Assembly (NCBI RefSeq): GCF_001434135.1
Contig: NZ_AZEB01000018.1
Location: 1 to 61,935, forward strand
DNA from: Lentilactobacillus kisonensis DSM 19906 = JCM 15041
GTDB lineage: Bacteria > Bacillota > Bacilli > Lactobacillales > Lactobacillaceae
Direction of reading: 5' to 3'
DNA: 61,935 nt
Both the position numbers and the translations under genes were made by a program. The first letter of the stretch is position 1, and every line of letters starts with the position of its first letter. Under the pieces are notes generated by a model that saw only the letters and a program-made list of their open reading frames with translations, was not told where the DNA came from and did no database searches. Positions 25,451 through 33,496 of this stretch are shown here, piece after piece.

Positions 25451-27535
25451 TTAGTTAGAAACGGTTAAGTCTTTAAAGGCATCTTTTAGTTGTGGATAAT
25501 CGGCCGCTTTAACAAAGATCGGAATATTGTTGATATCAACTTGATAATCCAGTGTTTGACCGCCATCAAGGGCTTTACCAGTAATCGCATCCACCCAGTC
25601 TTGGTTTGCAGGTAAATAGACTTGGCGAGAAGTTGAATCAGTTTTGGCGTATAGGACAGGGGCAACGAGAATGCTGTCACCAAACATGAATTCATCTTCA
25701 ATCTTCCAGGCACGTGGATCCTCAGGGAAGTTATAAAATAGGGTTCTCATGACTGGGTCGCCATTTTCGTGAGCCTGCTTCATAGTTTGCCTGGTATAAT
25801 CGCGTAATTGTTCTCGCAAATTCATATAACGGACCATGATTTGGTAAGCGTCTTCGCCATAATTCCATGGCTCAGTTCCAGCACCAGCAGGCATTTTGCC
25901 GCCACCTTCATTACTCAATGGCAAAGTATGGGGTTCACGGTCGCCATGCATTCTCATGACGGGACAGAACGTAGCGAATTGAAGCCAGCGGGTAACAAGT
26001 TCACGGAAATCAGGGCTGGTATCAACGCCACCATGAAAGCCACCAATATCGGTTGTCCACCAAGGAATTCCGGCCATTCCCATGTTGAGGCCAATCGCCA
26101 ACTGATCACGCATGGATCTAAACGATGAATCAATATCGCCGGACCATACTAAGGCACCATAACGTTGGCTGCCTGCCCAAGCGGATCTGACTAAGTTGAC
26201 AATTTCGGTTTTGCCTTCGGACTTCAAGCCATCGTAAAATGTTTTTGAATAGTCTAAGGGGTACCGGTTTCCAACTTGAAGGACGCTTCCTTTTTCGTAA
26301 CGATAATTATCAAAGTCATAAACTGTGAATTCAGGCTCGGCTTCATCTAGCCAGAAGAAATCAACACCGTTATCGTAGTAGTTCTTTTTAATTAAATGCC
26401 ATACGTACTTTTGAGCATCAGGATTGGTAAAGTCAACAAAACCGTTGTTGCCTTGGAATGTCATTGTGATCGGGACTCCGCGATCAGTTCCTACCAAGTA
26501 GCCCTTCTCATTCATTTCTTCAAAGTTATCTCCAGTTTGATCGACCGTTGGCCAAACTGAAACCATTAGTTTAATTCCCATTTTGTGTAATTCTGTGGTC
26601 ATGGCCTTTGGATCTGGCCAGTATTTTTTGTCGAAACTGAAGTCTCCGGATTTTGCCCAGTGGAAGAAGTCAATAACGATCACGTTGATTGGCAAACCGC
26701 GCTTTTTAAATTCGTGGGCAGCTTCAAGTAATTCTGTTTGGGTTCGATAGCGTAATTTGCACTGCCAATAGCCTAATCCGTATTCGGGCATCATTGGTAC
26801 CTTCCCGGTAACGTTAGCGTATTGATGTTCAATTTCTCTTGGCGTTTTGCCAGCCGTGACCCAATAATCAAGTTCTTTAGTCGAACGGGCATGCCATTCG
26901 GTGATGTTTTTAGAAAATTTGACATCACCAATAGCCGGATTGTTCCAGAGAAAGCCATAACCCAGGCTCGAAACGTAGAAAGGAACGGTTGCTTGAGAAT
27001 TTCTGTCAGCAAGTTCTAAGCTAGCATCTTTTAAGTTAACGAAGTTTTGCTGATATTGACCCATTCCGTAAATTCTTTCATCAGAATTTGCTTCGAAACG
27101 AGCCCGTAATTCAAAATCACCACCGGGGATGGCTTTGAATTCACGTGGATCAAGGTTTAAAGCGCTGTTAAAATGTTCTACTAAGGATGTATCAACTTCT
27201 TCTCCCGTTTGACCAACGTCTGAACCACCGGCTAAACTTCGCTGGTATTCGTCTAGCAGGAGCTTACCAGTTTCGTTATAGTAAGAAATCTTATGCCAAC
27301 GGTCGATTTTTGCGGTAATATTGCCATTGGTAATGCTGGCAACTTCACCAGCATCGTCAATTTTAATTTGAGCGGATTCTTTTTCATTTGACAATGGTAA
27401 CAAAGCGTTAAGGCCATTCTTAAAATGATCATAGTGGGTTGAACGGACTCGGAAGCTATTGGTGCCCCAAGGTTGAATCTTAACTAACTCACGGCCATTT
27501 CTTAAGAACAAACTGTTGTTTTCTTTGTAAATCAT
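25451..27535 (-). CDS. xylQ: GH31 alpha-xylosidase (first copy)
   Basis: A 694-residue GH31 enzyme, closely similar over its whole length to the downstream copy. The nucleophile is Asp397 in FWLDEAEPE and the acid/base is Asp467 in WSGDIDSS. A short insertion near residues 103-115 distinguishes it from its neighbour. No signal peptide. GGAGG lies before the ATG. It follows the GPH transporter gene by 64 bp, the xylP-xylQ arrangement known for isoprimeverose use in Lactobacillus pentosus. The duplication suggests different alpha-xyloside preferences, which is inference. Confidence 0.87.
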   Translation of the reverse strand: MIYKENNSLFLRNGRELVKIQPWGTNSFRVRSTHYDHFKNGLNALLPLSNEKESAQIKIDDAGEVASITNGNITAKIDRWHKISYYNETGKLLLDEYQRSLAGGSDVGQTGEEVDTSLVEHFNSALNLDPREFKAIPGGDFELRARFEANSDERIYGMGQYQQNFVNLKDASLELADRNSQATVPFYVSSLGYGFLWNNPAIGDVKFSKNITEWHARSTKELDYWVTAGKTPREIEHQYANVTGKVPMMPEYGLGYWQCKLRYRTQTELLEAAHEFKKRGLPINVIVIDFFHWAKSGDFSFDKKYWPDPKAMTTELHKMGIKLMVSVWPTVDQTGDNFEEMNEKGYLVGTDRGVPITMTFQGNNGFVDFTNPDAQKYVWHLIKKNYYDNGVDFFWLDEAEPEFTVYDFDNYRYEKGSVLQVGNRYPLDYSKTFYDGLKSEGKTEIVNLVRSAWAGSQRYGALVWSGDIDSSFRSMRDQLAIGLNMGMAGIPWWTTDIGGFHGGVDTSPDFRELVTRWLQFATFCPVMRMHGDREPHTLPLSNEGGGKMPAGAGTEPWNYGEDAYQIMVRYMNLREQLRDYTRQTMKQAHENGDPVMRTLFYNFPEDPRAWKIEDEFMFGDSILVAPVLYAKTDSTSRQVYLPANQDWVDAITGKALDGGQTLDYQVDINNIPIFVKAADYPQLKDAFKDLTVSN

Positions 27536-27599
27536 GGTTAACCTCCATTTTTTAAACTAGGATATCAAGGTATCATCACTAGCGCGCCGATCGAATCGT

Positions 27600-28976
27600 C
27601 TATTTCCGAGTCTTCGATAAATCACTTGTAATCTTTGGCTCCATCTTTTCATATTTTTGATACATTAACAGTGGTATGATAGCGATTCCGTAGCCAATGA
27701 TTGTGATCCAGTGGAATGAAATTTTAATTCCAGAGAGGGCTTGGGCCGTTTGAGCATGGTTAGCAACGTAACCGAAAAAGGACATCACTTTTCCGTTTAA
27801 CACGCCCGCTAAGCCTTGCCCCATTGAAATGCAGAATGAGGAACCAATTGTTGTTAAGATTCCAGCAGCGTTAACGCCGTTTTTCCACTCACCATAATCA
27901 ACAGCGGAGCCAAGCATTGCGAATGGCATTGAGACCGCAATTCCAGAACCAACGTTGGCAATTAACCAGCCGATAATTGTTCCTGTAAGGTTTAATCCAG
28001 AAAGCATGATAATAAATTGACCAAGAACGGCTCCAACTAACCCCATAATCCAAATTCGGTTTTTAGACATGAACCTATTAAAGAATGGGATGGCGATAAC
28101 ACCGACAACCTGAATAATTGAAATCGAGTTAAAGAGAGTAACTAAACTCTTATTATTAAAGTAGTAAGTAAAGTAGTACACCATTGATTGCTGGCGGCCT
28201 TGTTGGGCGATCCAGAAAAGAAAGTTTGCCAAGACAATAATGAACCATGGCCAATTGTTCTTCATTGCGTGGATACTACGGCCTAGTGTTACTCTTTCAC
28301 TGTTTGGAACAATTACTCGTTCTCTAACATGGAAGAATGAAAACAGTTGACCAGCTAAACACAGTATCGCGAAGATAATGACGAAAATTCTAAACCCTTT
28401 AATATCATTGCCCTTACCAAAGAAGGCAACGAGTGGCAATGTCAATGAATTAACAACAAACACTCCAAGATTGGAACCAACCAACCGCCAAGAATTCAAA
28501 ACGACCCGTTGATCAGGATTTGATGTTAGTAATGGTAAAATTGTTGTAATTGGTGCGTTAATTCCAAGGAAGAAGGCACCATAGATTAAGTAAACGATCG
28601 TGCAGTAAAGGATTTTTCCATGGGTGTCAAGCCCAGGCGTCCAGAATAGGAGAATAGCGGCAGCAATATAGGGAATCGAAAGCCAGAGAAAATACGGTCG
28701 TGCTTTTCCATACTTTGAATGAGTCAAGTCGATGGCCATTCCCCAAAACGGTGTCATAACTGCATCCCCCACTCGGGCAATTAGTAAAATCGTTCCAGCA
28801 GCCGCAATAGGAATCAAGGCGACATCCGTAAAGTAATACATTAAGTAACTTCCAACAATCGTGCTAATTAATTGCCCAGAAAAATCAAAATTAGCATAAC
28901 TAAGCCGCTCCAGAAAGCCGACTTTTTTACTAGTCGACCCAGCTGGATAGCTTATAGTGGTATTTTTAGTTTTCAC
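27600..28976 (-). CDS. xylP: GPH-family glycoside transporter, isoprimeverose symporter type
   Basis: A 458-residue glycoside-pentoside-hexuronide cation symporter with twelve predicted membrane segments. The GPH signature ARVGDAVMTPFWGMAIDLTHSKYGKARPY lies near residues 66-94 (shown here as one region; key residues are Asp70 and the KxGKxRP end). No EIIA-like tail, unlike lactose permeases. Position before two alpha-xylosidases makes it a XylP-type importer of isoprimeverose-like disaccharides. The start is GTG behind AAAGGG. A cre site lies about 80 bp upstream, and an AraC regulator gene diverges from it. Confidence 0.82.
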   Translation of the reverse strand: MKTKNTTISYPAGSTSKKVGFLERLSYANFDFSGQLISTIVGSYLMYYFTDVALIPIAAAGTILLIARVGDAVMTPFWGMAIDLTHSKYGKARPYFLWLSIPYIAAAILLFWTPGLDTHGKILYCTIVYLIYGAFFLGINAPITTILPLLTSNPDQRVVLNSWRLVGSNLGVFVVNSLTLPLVAFFGKGNDIKGFRIFVIIFAILCLAGQLFSFFHVRERVIVPNSERVTLGRSIHAMKNNWPWFIIVLANFLFWIAQQGRQQSMVYYFTYYFNNKSLVTLFNSISIIQVVGVIAIPFFNRFMSKNRIWIMGLVGAVLGQFIIMLSGLNLTGTIIGWLIANVGSGIAVSMPFAMLGSAVDYGEWKNGVNAAGILTTIGSSFCISMGQGLAGVLNGKVMSFFGYVANHAQTAQALSGIKISFHWITIIGYGIAIIPLLMYQKYEKMEPKITSDLSKTRK

Positions 28977-29054
28977 AAGAATTCAACCCTTTTCAAATTT
29001 TGATGGTAGAACCGACAAAGAAAGTTAAAATCAAACTATGTTCAAATTTTGTTT

Positions 29055-29068
29055 TGTAACCGATTACA
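29055..29068. promoter_or_regulatory. cre site upstream of xylP
   Basis: TGTAACCGATTACA, a perfect palindrome close to the CcpA cre consensus, in the xylP/AraC divergent gap. It is 79 bp before the xylP start and 47 bp before the AraC gene. Confidence 0.65.
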
Positions 29069-29114
29069 AAACCAATTATATTAATTTACTTGTAGACCTA
29101 AAACTACTAAAATT

Positions 29115-30065
29115 ATGAAGAAAGTGCACAAATCAAAACGGGAGGTGGACATTATCGGTAAAAAAGTATACAAATTTTGGATGAACGTGCCGTTTACCTT
29201 TTTTAAAGCTGGTCAATATTCTGCCAATGCCGGCTGGAAACATAAAGATATTATTAACGATGGTGATTATGAATTATTCATTGTGTTGACAGGAGTTGCT
29301 TATATCCAAATTGGCTCTGAGCGATTTCAACTTAAAAAGCATGATTGTCTCCTAATTCCACCGCATGTCCGTCACGTTGGGTATCAAGAATCGCCAGACA
29401 ATACAAACTATTATTGGCTGCACTTTTACTCTAGCGGGCCAGTCCAATCAAGTTATGACTCGCACATTGATAAGCAAAAGGTTGAGGTGATTGTGCCACA
29501 GATTTTTAATATTCTGAATTTTGATCGGGTGACAATTCTAATTCGCCAATTGTTGGATGCGGCGAATGAACGGTTAGTTGTCAGTTTTACGACCAATTAT
29601 TTTGTTTCAAGTATTGTCATTGAATTATGCAATCAATATTTATCACAAATAAAGGGAAATGAGTCCGAACTTCACTCTACGCGATTTGAATTAATCAAAA
29701 ATTGGATTCGAATTCATAGTCATGACGACTTAACGGTCTATTTGGTTGCGGAACACTTTGATATCACACCAGCCTATTTGACAAGACTATTTAAAAAGTA
29801 CGAGGGGATAACGACCGTTCAGTTTATCAATCGTGCTAAGATCCAACAAGCTAAGGAGTTACTTTTAACAACAGAAATGTCCATTAAGCAAATTGCCTTA
29901 GAACTTGGCTTTCAAAGTGAAAAATACTTTTTTAGATTATTTAAGCATGAAACCCAAGTAACTCCGACACAGTTTAGAAATTCATTTGACAAAACGTATC
30001 TTAATAATTTGGCGGTTGATCCACCGATTGCGAAGCCTAATCAAATTTGGAAGAATAAAGATTAA
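29115..30065 (+). CDS. AraC-family transcriptional regulator
   Basis: A 316-residue regulator: an N-terminal cupin-like domain (LKKHDCLLIPPHVRHVGY near residue 77) and a C-terminal pair of helix-turn-helix motifs from about residue 205 (VYLVAEHFDITPAYLTRLFKKY and IKQIALELGFQSEKYFFRLFK). It is divergent from xylP and likely controls xylP-xylQ-xylQ. The first ATG has no ribosome site, whereas GGGAGGTGG at 29140-29148 stands just before ATT ATC codons, so translation may begin near 29151 at a non-standard start. A terminator follows at 30078. Confidence 0.82.
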   Translation: MKKVHKSKREVDIIGKKVYKFWMNVPFTFFKAGQYSANAGWKHKDIINDGDYELFIVLTGVAYIQIGSERFQLKKHDCLLIPPHVRHVGYQESPDNTNYYWLHFYSSGPVQSSYDSHIDKQKVEVIVPQIFNILNFDRVTILIRQLLDAANERLVVSFTTNYFVSSIVIELCNQYLSQIKGNESELHSTRFELIKNWIRIHSHDDLTVYLVAEHFDITPAYLTRLFKKYEGITTVQFINRAKIQQAKELLLTTEMSIKQIALELGFQSEKYFFRLFKHETQVTPTQFRNSFDKTYLNNLAVDPPIAKPNQIWKNKD

Positions 30066-30077
30066 GCATTGTCTCTG

Positions 30078-30112
30078 GCCACGATGACTATCATTGATCA
30101 TCGTGGCTTTCT
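30078..30112 (+). terminator. Terminator of the AraC gene
   Basis: GCCACGATGA / TCATCGTGGC stem with a 10-nt loop and TTTCTTTT tail. Confidence 0.8.
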
Positions 30113-30287
30113 TTTGCCTTTTTGAGTAAGTGAGCAAAAACACGTGACTAAAGGCATTTGATCAATTTGGAGGGGTAACTTGTAAACACGAAAGACAAAT
30201 AATGTCCAATAATAACCAAATATAAGCATATCGGTAAGTTCGTTTTAAAGATAAACTAACGGTGTACTTAATTAAGTCACAGTTTTT

Positions 30288-30522
30288 GGAAAGCGCTTTT
30301 AAAAGCTGACCTCGAATGAGGGTATTTTTTTGCAAGTGAATGAAAGCGGTTGCGAGTCGAACGGTGATAAATGTCTGTAACGGCAATTAAATGGCAGTGA
30401 CGACTGTCAGAGATTTTTGCAATTTTGATAGAATTAACCGCGCTGGATTGCTCGCAACTGATCTCATGCACTTGTAGTTAAGAATTTGAGTTAAGTTATT
30501 GTCCAAATTGTAAGCGAATCCA
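30288..30522 (+). promoter_or_regulatory. Cluster of cre-like sites before the MFS-GH30 operon
   Basis: This 450-bp non-coding stretch holds three cre-like sequences: GGAAAGCGCTTTTA (30288-30301), TGAAAGCGGTTGCG (30341-30354, one mismatch) and TGTAAGCGAATCCA (30509-30522, one mismatch). The last is 61 bp before the transporter start. I see no gene here. A clear promoter could not be assigned. Confidence 0.5.
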
Positions 30523-30582
30523 AAAGTAGTTTTGGAAACGTTGAACATGGAATTACTATTATGAATAGAAAAGGTGAATATA

Positions 30583-31884
30583 ATGGCACAAAATCAAAAT
30601 GTTCCAGAATGGCATGGAACTGTTCTAGACAGTGAGCAACCAAAGAAACCAATCAAAATTGGGATTGCCACTGGGATTGGGGCACTTCTCTGGTTGGGAC
30701 CTTACTTAGGTGTCAACGGGGTTTTACTTCCCGCTAAGGTTCAACAAATTATTCCGTCTGACAAGGCCCAAGTTGTTGCTTTACTTGCTTCAGCCGCAAT
30801 GATTGCCGCAACATTGGCAAATATCATTATCGGTGGTTTCTCAGATATTACTCGGTCACGATTTGGCCGGCGGACGCCATGGATTATCGCGGGCTCAATT
30901 GGTAGTTTACTAACGCTTCTTTGGTTCAATATGTCTGGCACCGTGGCGATGATGGTGGTTGCCTGGTGTTCGTATCAAATATGTTTGAACGCCATTGTTG
31001 CCCCATTACTGGCATTCTTACAAGACCAAGTTGCCCCTAAGAACCGAGGAACGATTTCTTCAATTTACGCCTTCGGTTACGTTATTGGTCAGTATGGTGG
31101 TCAAGTTGTCGGGGCGCAATTCTTGAGTCACGTCAGCACCGGTATCATTGTCATGGCCTTCTTAACATTACTCTCTGGCCCAATTGCTGCAGCTATTGTT
31201 CGCGAACCATCAAGCTTAGGAATGCCTAAAAAGCACTTCACTGCTGGCATGGTTGTCCAAAACTTTATCTTCCCATTGCACCACGCAAAAGACTTCTACC
31301 TGGCACTATTTGGTAAGTTATTAATCAACACCGCTACGACTGCAATCATGGGTTATCAATTGTACATCTTGAGTGACTACATTCAGTTGAATACTGGTGG
31401 TCAACAGAAGTACATCTCAATCATTAACATGATGCTGATGGTTACTGCGATTATCATGTCAATTTCTGCTGGTCCTGTTTCTGACTGGATGAAGAGTCGT
31501 AAAATCCCAGTATTTATTGCCGCATTGCTAGTTGCTGTTGGTGTTGCCTTCCCAATGTTAAGCAACAATCCATGGACCATGTTAGTTTATGGGTTACTTG
31601 CTGGTCTTGGAATGGGAATCTTCTTCGCTGTTGACCAAGCTCTTAACTTGGAAGTTCTACCAAATCCACAGACTGCTGCCAAAGATTTGGGTATTTTGAA
31701 CTTAGCTAACACTGGTTCACAAATTATTGGACCTATCGTTGCTGCAACAATTGTTACGATGTCACACGGTAGTTACTTCGGAATCTTCCCAGTTTGTGCC
31801 GGGTTAGCACTTGTCGGTGGGATTATGATCCTCTTTGTCAACGAACACCGAGACGTTAAGGTTCAAGAATCAAACGCTAAGTAA
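30583..31884 (+). CDS. MFS sugar/glycoside transporter
   Basis: A 433-residue twelve-helix transporter. SDITRSRFGRRTPWI near residue 86 is the loop 2-3 signature shared by GPH and sucrose-type (SLC45-like) MFS carriers, and SDWMKSRKIP is the matching C-half loop. It starts at an ATG behind AAAAGGTG; the frame opens three codons earlier at a GTG. It is followed 99 bp later by a GH30 gene, so it most likely imports the beta-glycoside that GH30 cleaves. Three cre-like sites precede it. Confidence 0.78.
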   Translation: MAQNQNVPEWHGTVLDSEQPKKPIKIGIATGIGALLWLGPYLGVNGVLLPAKVQQIIPSDKAQVVALLASAAMIAATLANIIIGGFSDITRSRFGRRTPWIIAGSIGSLLTLLWFNMSGTVAMMVVAWCSYQICLNAIVAPLLAFLQDQVAPKNRGTISSIYAFGYVIGQYGGQVVGAQFLSHVSTGIIVMAFLTLLSGPIAAAIVREPSSLGMPKKHFTAGMVVQNFIFPLHHAKDFYLALFGKLLINTATTAIMGYQLYILSDYIQLNTGGQQKYISIINMMLMVTAIIMSISAGPVSDWMKSRKIPVFIAALLVAVGVAFPMLSNNPWTMLVYGLLAGLGMGIFFAVDQALNLEVLPNPQTAAKDLGILNLANTGSQIIGPIVAATIVTMSHGSYFGIFPVCAGLALVGGIMILFVNEHRDVKVQESNAK

Positions 31885-31983
31885 TTAATCGGTATCAAGC
31901 GGTTTTAAGATGTTCTGTCTTTACCATCTTGGAGCTGTCATAAACAAAGTAAGGACAAATACAAGATAGAGGTGAAATTATTT

Positions 31984-33312
31984 ATGAGTGCAACACAAAT
32001 CGAAAGTACTCAAGACTCAAAGCTCGTAAAGAGTGAGTTAAGTACCACGACTGAAAAACTTCATAATAATCTCGTGGTCGGCACCGAGAAGCGTCAAGAA
32101 ATTTGGGGCTTTGGTCAGACTTTTAACGAATTAGGCTGGCAAGCATTACAAAGCCTATCAGAAGAAAAACGTAACCAAATTTTAGACGATTTATTTAAGC
32201 CTGGAGATGGTGAAAATTACCGAATCTGCCGGATTCCAGTTGGTGCCAGTGATTACGCAATTAACTGGTACAGCTGTGACGAGACCCCTGACGATTATGA
32301 TCTGAAGGATTTCTCAATTGAACGTGATAAAAAATATCTAATTCCATATATTAAAGCGGCTATGAAACGCAATCCTGATATTGTTTTCTCTGCATCACCA
32401 TGGAGTCCGCCAACCTGGATGAAGACAAAGGCCGTTTATAATTACGGAATTGTTAAACACGATCCAAAGGTCCAACAGGCTTATGCTAATTACTTCGTTA
32501 AGTTTATTAAGGCTTACGAAGCAGAAGGCATTCACATCAGCCAGTTGTTCCCCCAAAACGAGCCACAGCGTGATCAACCATTCCCATCATGTTACTGGAC
32601 GGGTGAAGAATTGCGTGACTTCATCAAGAACTACCTTGGCCCAACTTTCGAAAAAGAAGGTTTGACTACTGATATCTGGTTAGGAACTATTAACTCACCA
32701 CTTGAAGATACTGAGATGACTAAGGATGAAACCACTGATTATCCAGTTATTACGGAAACTGTCTTGTCCGATCCTGACGCTTACAAGTACGTTAAGGGAG
32801 TTACTTACCAATGGGCTGGTAAATCAGTTCTCCAACGAACTGTTCAAGCCTTCCCAGAATTGAACTATTTCCAGTCAGAATCTGAGTGTGGGAACGGTAA
32901 GAATACGTGGACTTACGGGGAATACGTCTTCAACTTGTTCCGTCACTACATCAGCAATGGTGTTAATGGTTATATGTACTGGAACTCTGTTTTACAAGAT
33001 GGGGAAAGTACCTGGGGCTGGTTACAAAATAGTATGATCTCAGTTGACTCAAAGACTGGTGAATCAACTTATAACCCTGAATATTACGTTATGAGACACT
33101 ATGCGCATTATGTTCAACCAGGTGCTCACCTGCTTTCATATGGTGGTCACGCTTCTGGTGAAGCAACCGCATATGAGAACCCAGACGGCAGTATTGTTGT
33201 GGTTATGTCAAACAGCATGAACCATGACCGCGATATTACCATTGATGTTAAAGGTGAAACGTACAAGGCTCACCTGAAGGAACACTCATTTGAGACGTTC
33301 ATCTTCGAATAA
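31984..33312 (+). CDS. GH30 family beta-glycosidase
   Basis: A 442-residue GH30 enzyme (glucosylceramidase-like clan A fold). The acid/base is Glu193 in FPQNEPQ, and the nucleophile is probably Glu299 in FQSESECGNG. EIWGFGQTFNELG near residue 40 and SPWSPPTWMKT near residue 138 are typical GH30 motifs. There is no signal peptide, so it works inside the cell on an imported glycoside. GH30 covers beta-glucosidase, beta-xylosidase and beta-1,6-glucanase activities, and the choice cannot be made here. AGAGG places the ATG at 31984. Forms an operon with the preceding MFS gene. Confidence 0.85.
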   Translation: MSATQIESTQDSKLVKSELSTTTEKLHNNLVVGTEKRQEIWGFGQTFNELGWQALQSLSEEKRNQILDDLFKPGDGENYRICRIPVGASDYAINWYSCDETPDDYDLKDFSIERDKKYLIPYIKAAMKRNPDIVFSASPWSPPTWMKTKAVYNYGIVKHDPKVQQAYANYFVKFIKAYEAEGIHISQLFPQNEPQRDQPFPSCYWTGEELRDFIKNYLGPTFEKEGLTTDIWLGTINSPLEDTEMTKDETTDYPVITETVLSDPDAYKYVKGVTYQWAGKSVLQRTVQAFPELNYFQSESECGNGKNTWTYGEYVFNLFRHYISNGVNGYMYWNSVLQDGESTWGWLQNSMISVDSKTGESTYNPEYYVMRHYAHYVQPGAHLLSYGGHASGEATAYENPDGSIVVVMSNSMNHDRDITIDVKGETYKAHLKEHSFETFIFE

Positions 33313-33344
33313 GCTATAACAAGAGTAACAACCAACTTACACTT

Positions 33345-33388
33345 AAAAAGGGGACGGGGGATATAAAATGCTTCGTCTTCTCTTTTTT
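33345..33388 (+). terminator. Probable terminator of the MFS-GH30 operon
   Basis: AAAGGGGACGGGG pairs, with several G-U pairs, to CTTCGTCTTCTCTTTT, followed by a T-run. Confidence 0.5.
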
Positions 33389-33496
33389 ACAAAAATGACT
33401 TATCTTTTATAAGCAAAAATCACCACTGTTAGTGCTCTGCTTGTAGGATAATCATAAATGGATTAGAAAAATAGTGAGAACTGAAAGGACTACAAC

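Noticed and set aside
30162-30471. Two short minus-strand frames in the gap before the MFS-GH30 operon
   Set aside because: No ribosome site, poor composition, and they overlap cre-like sites.
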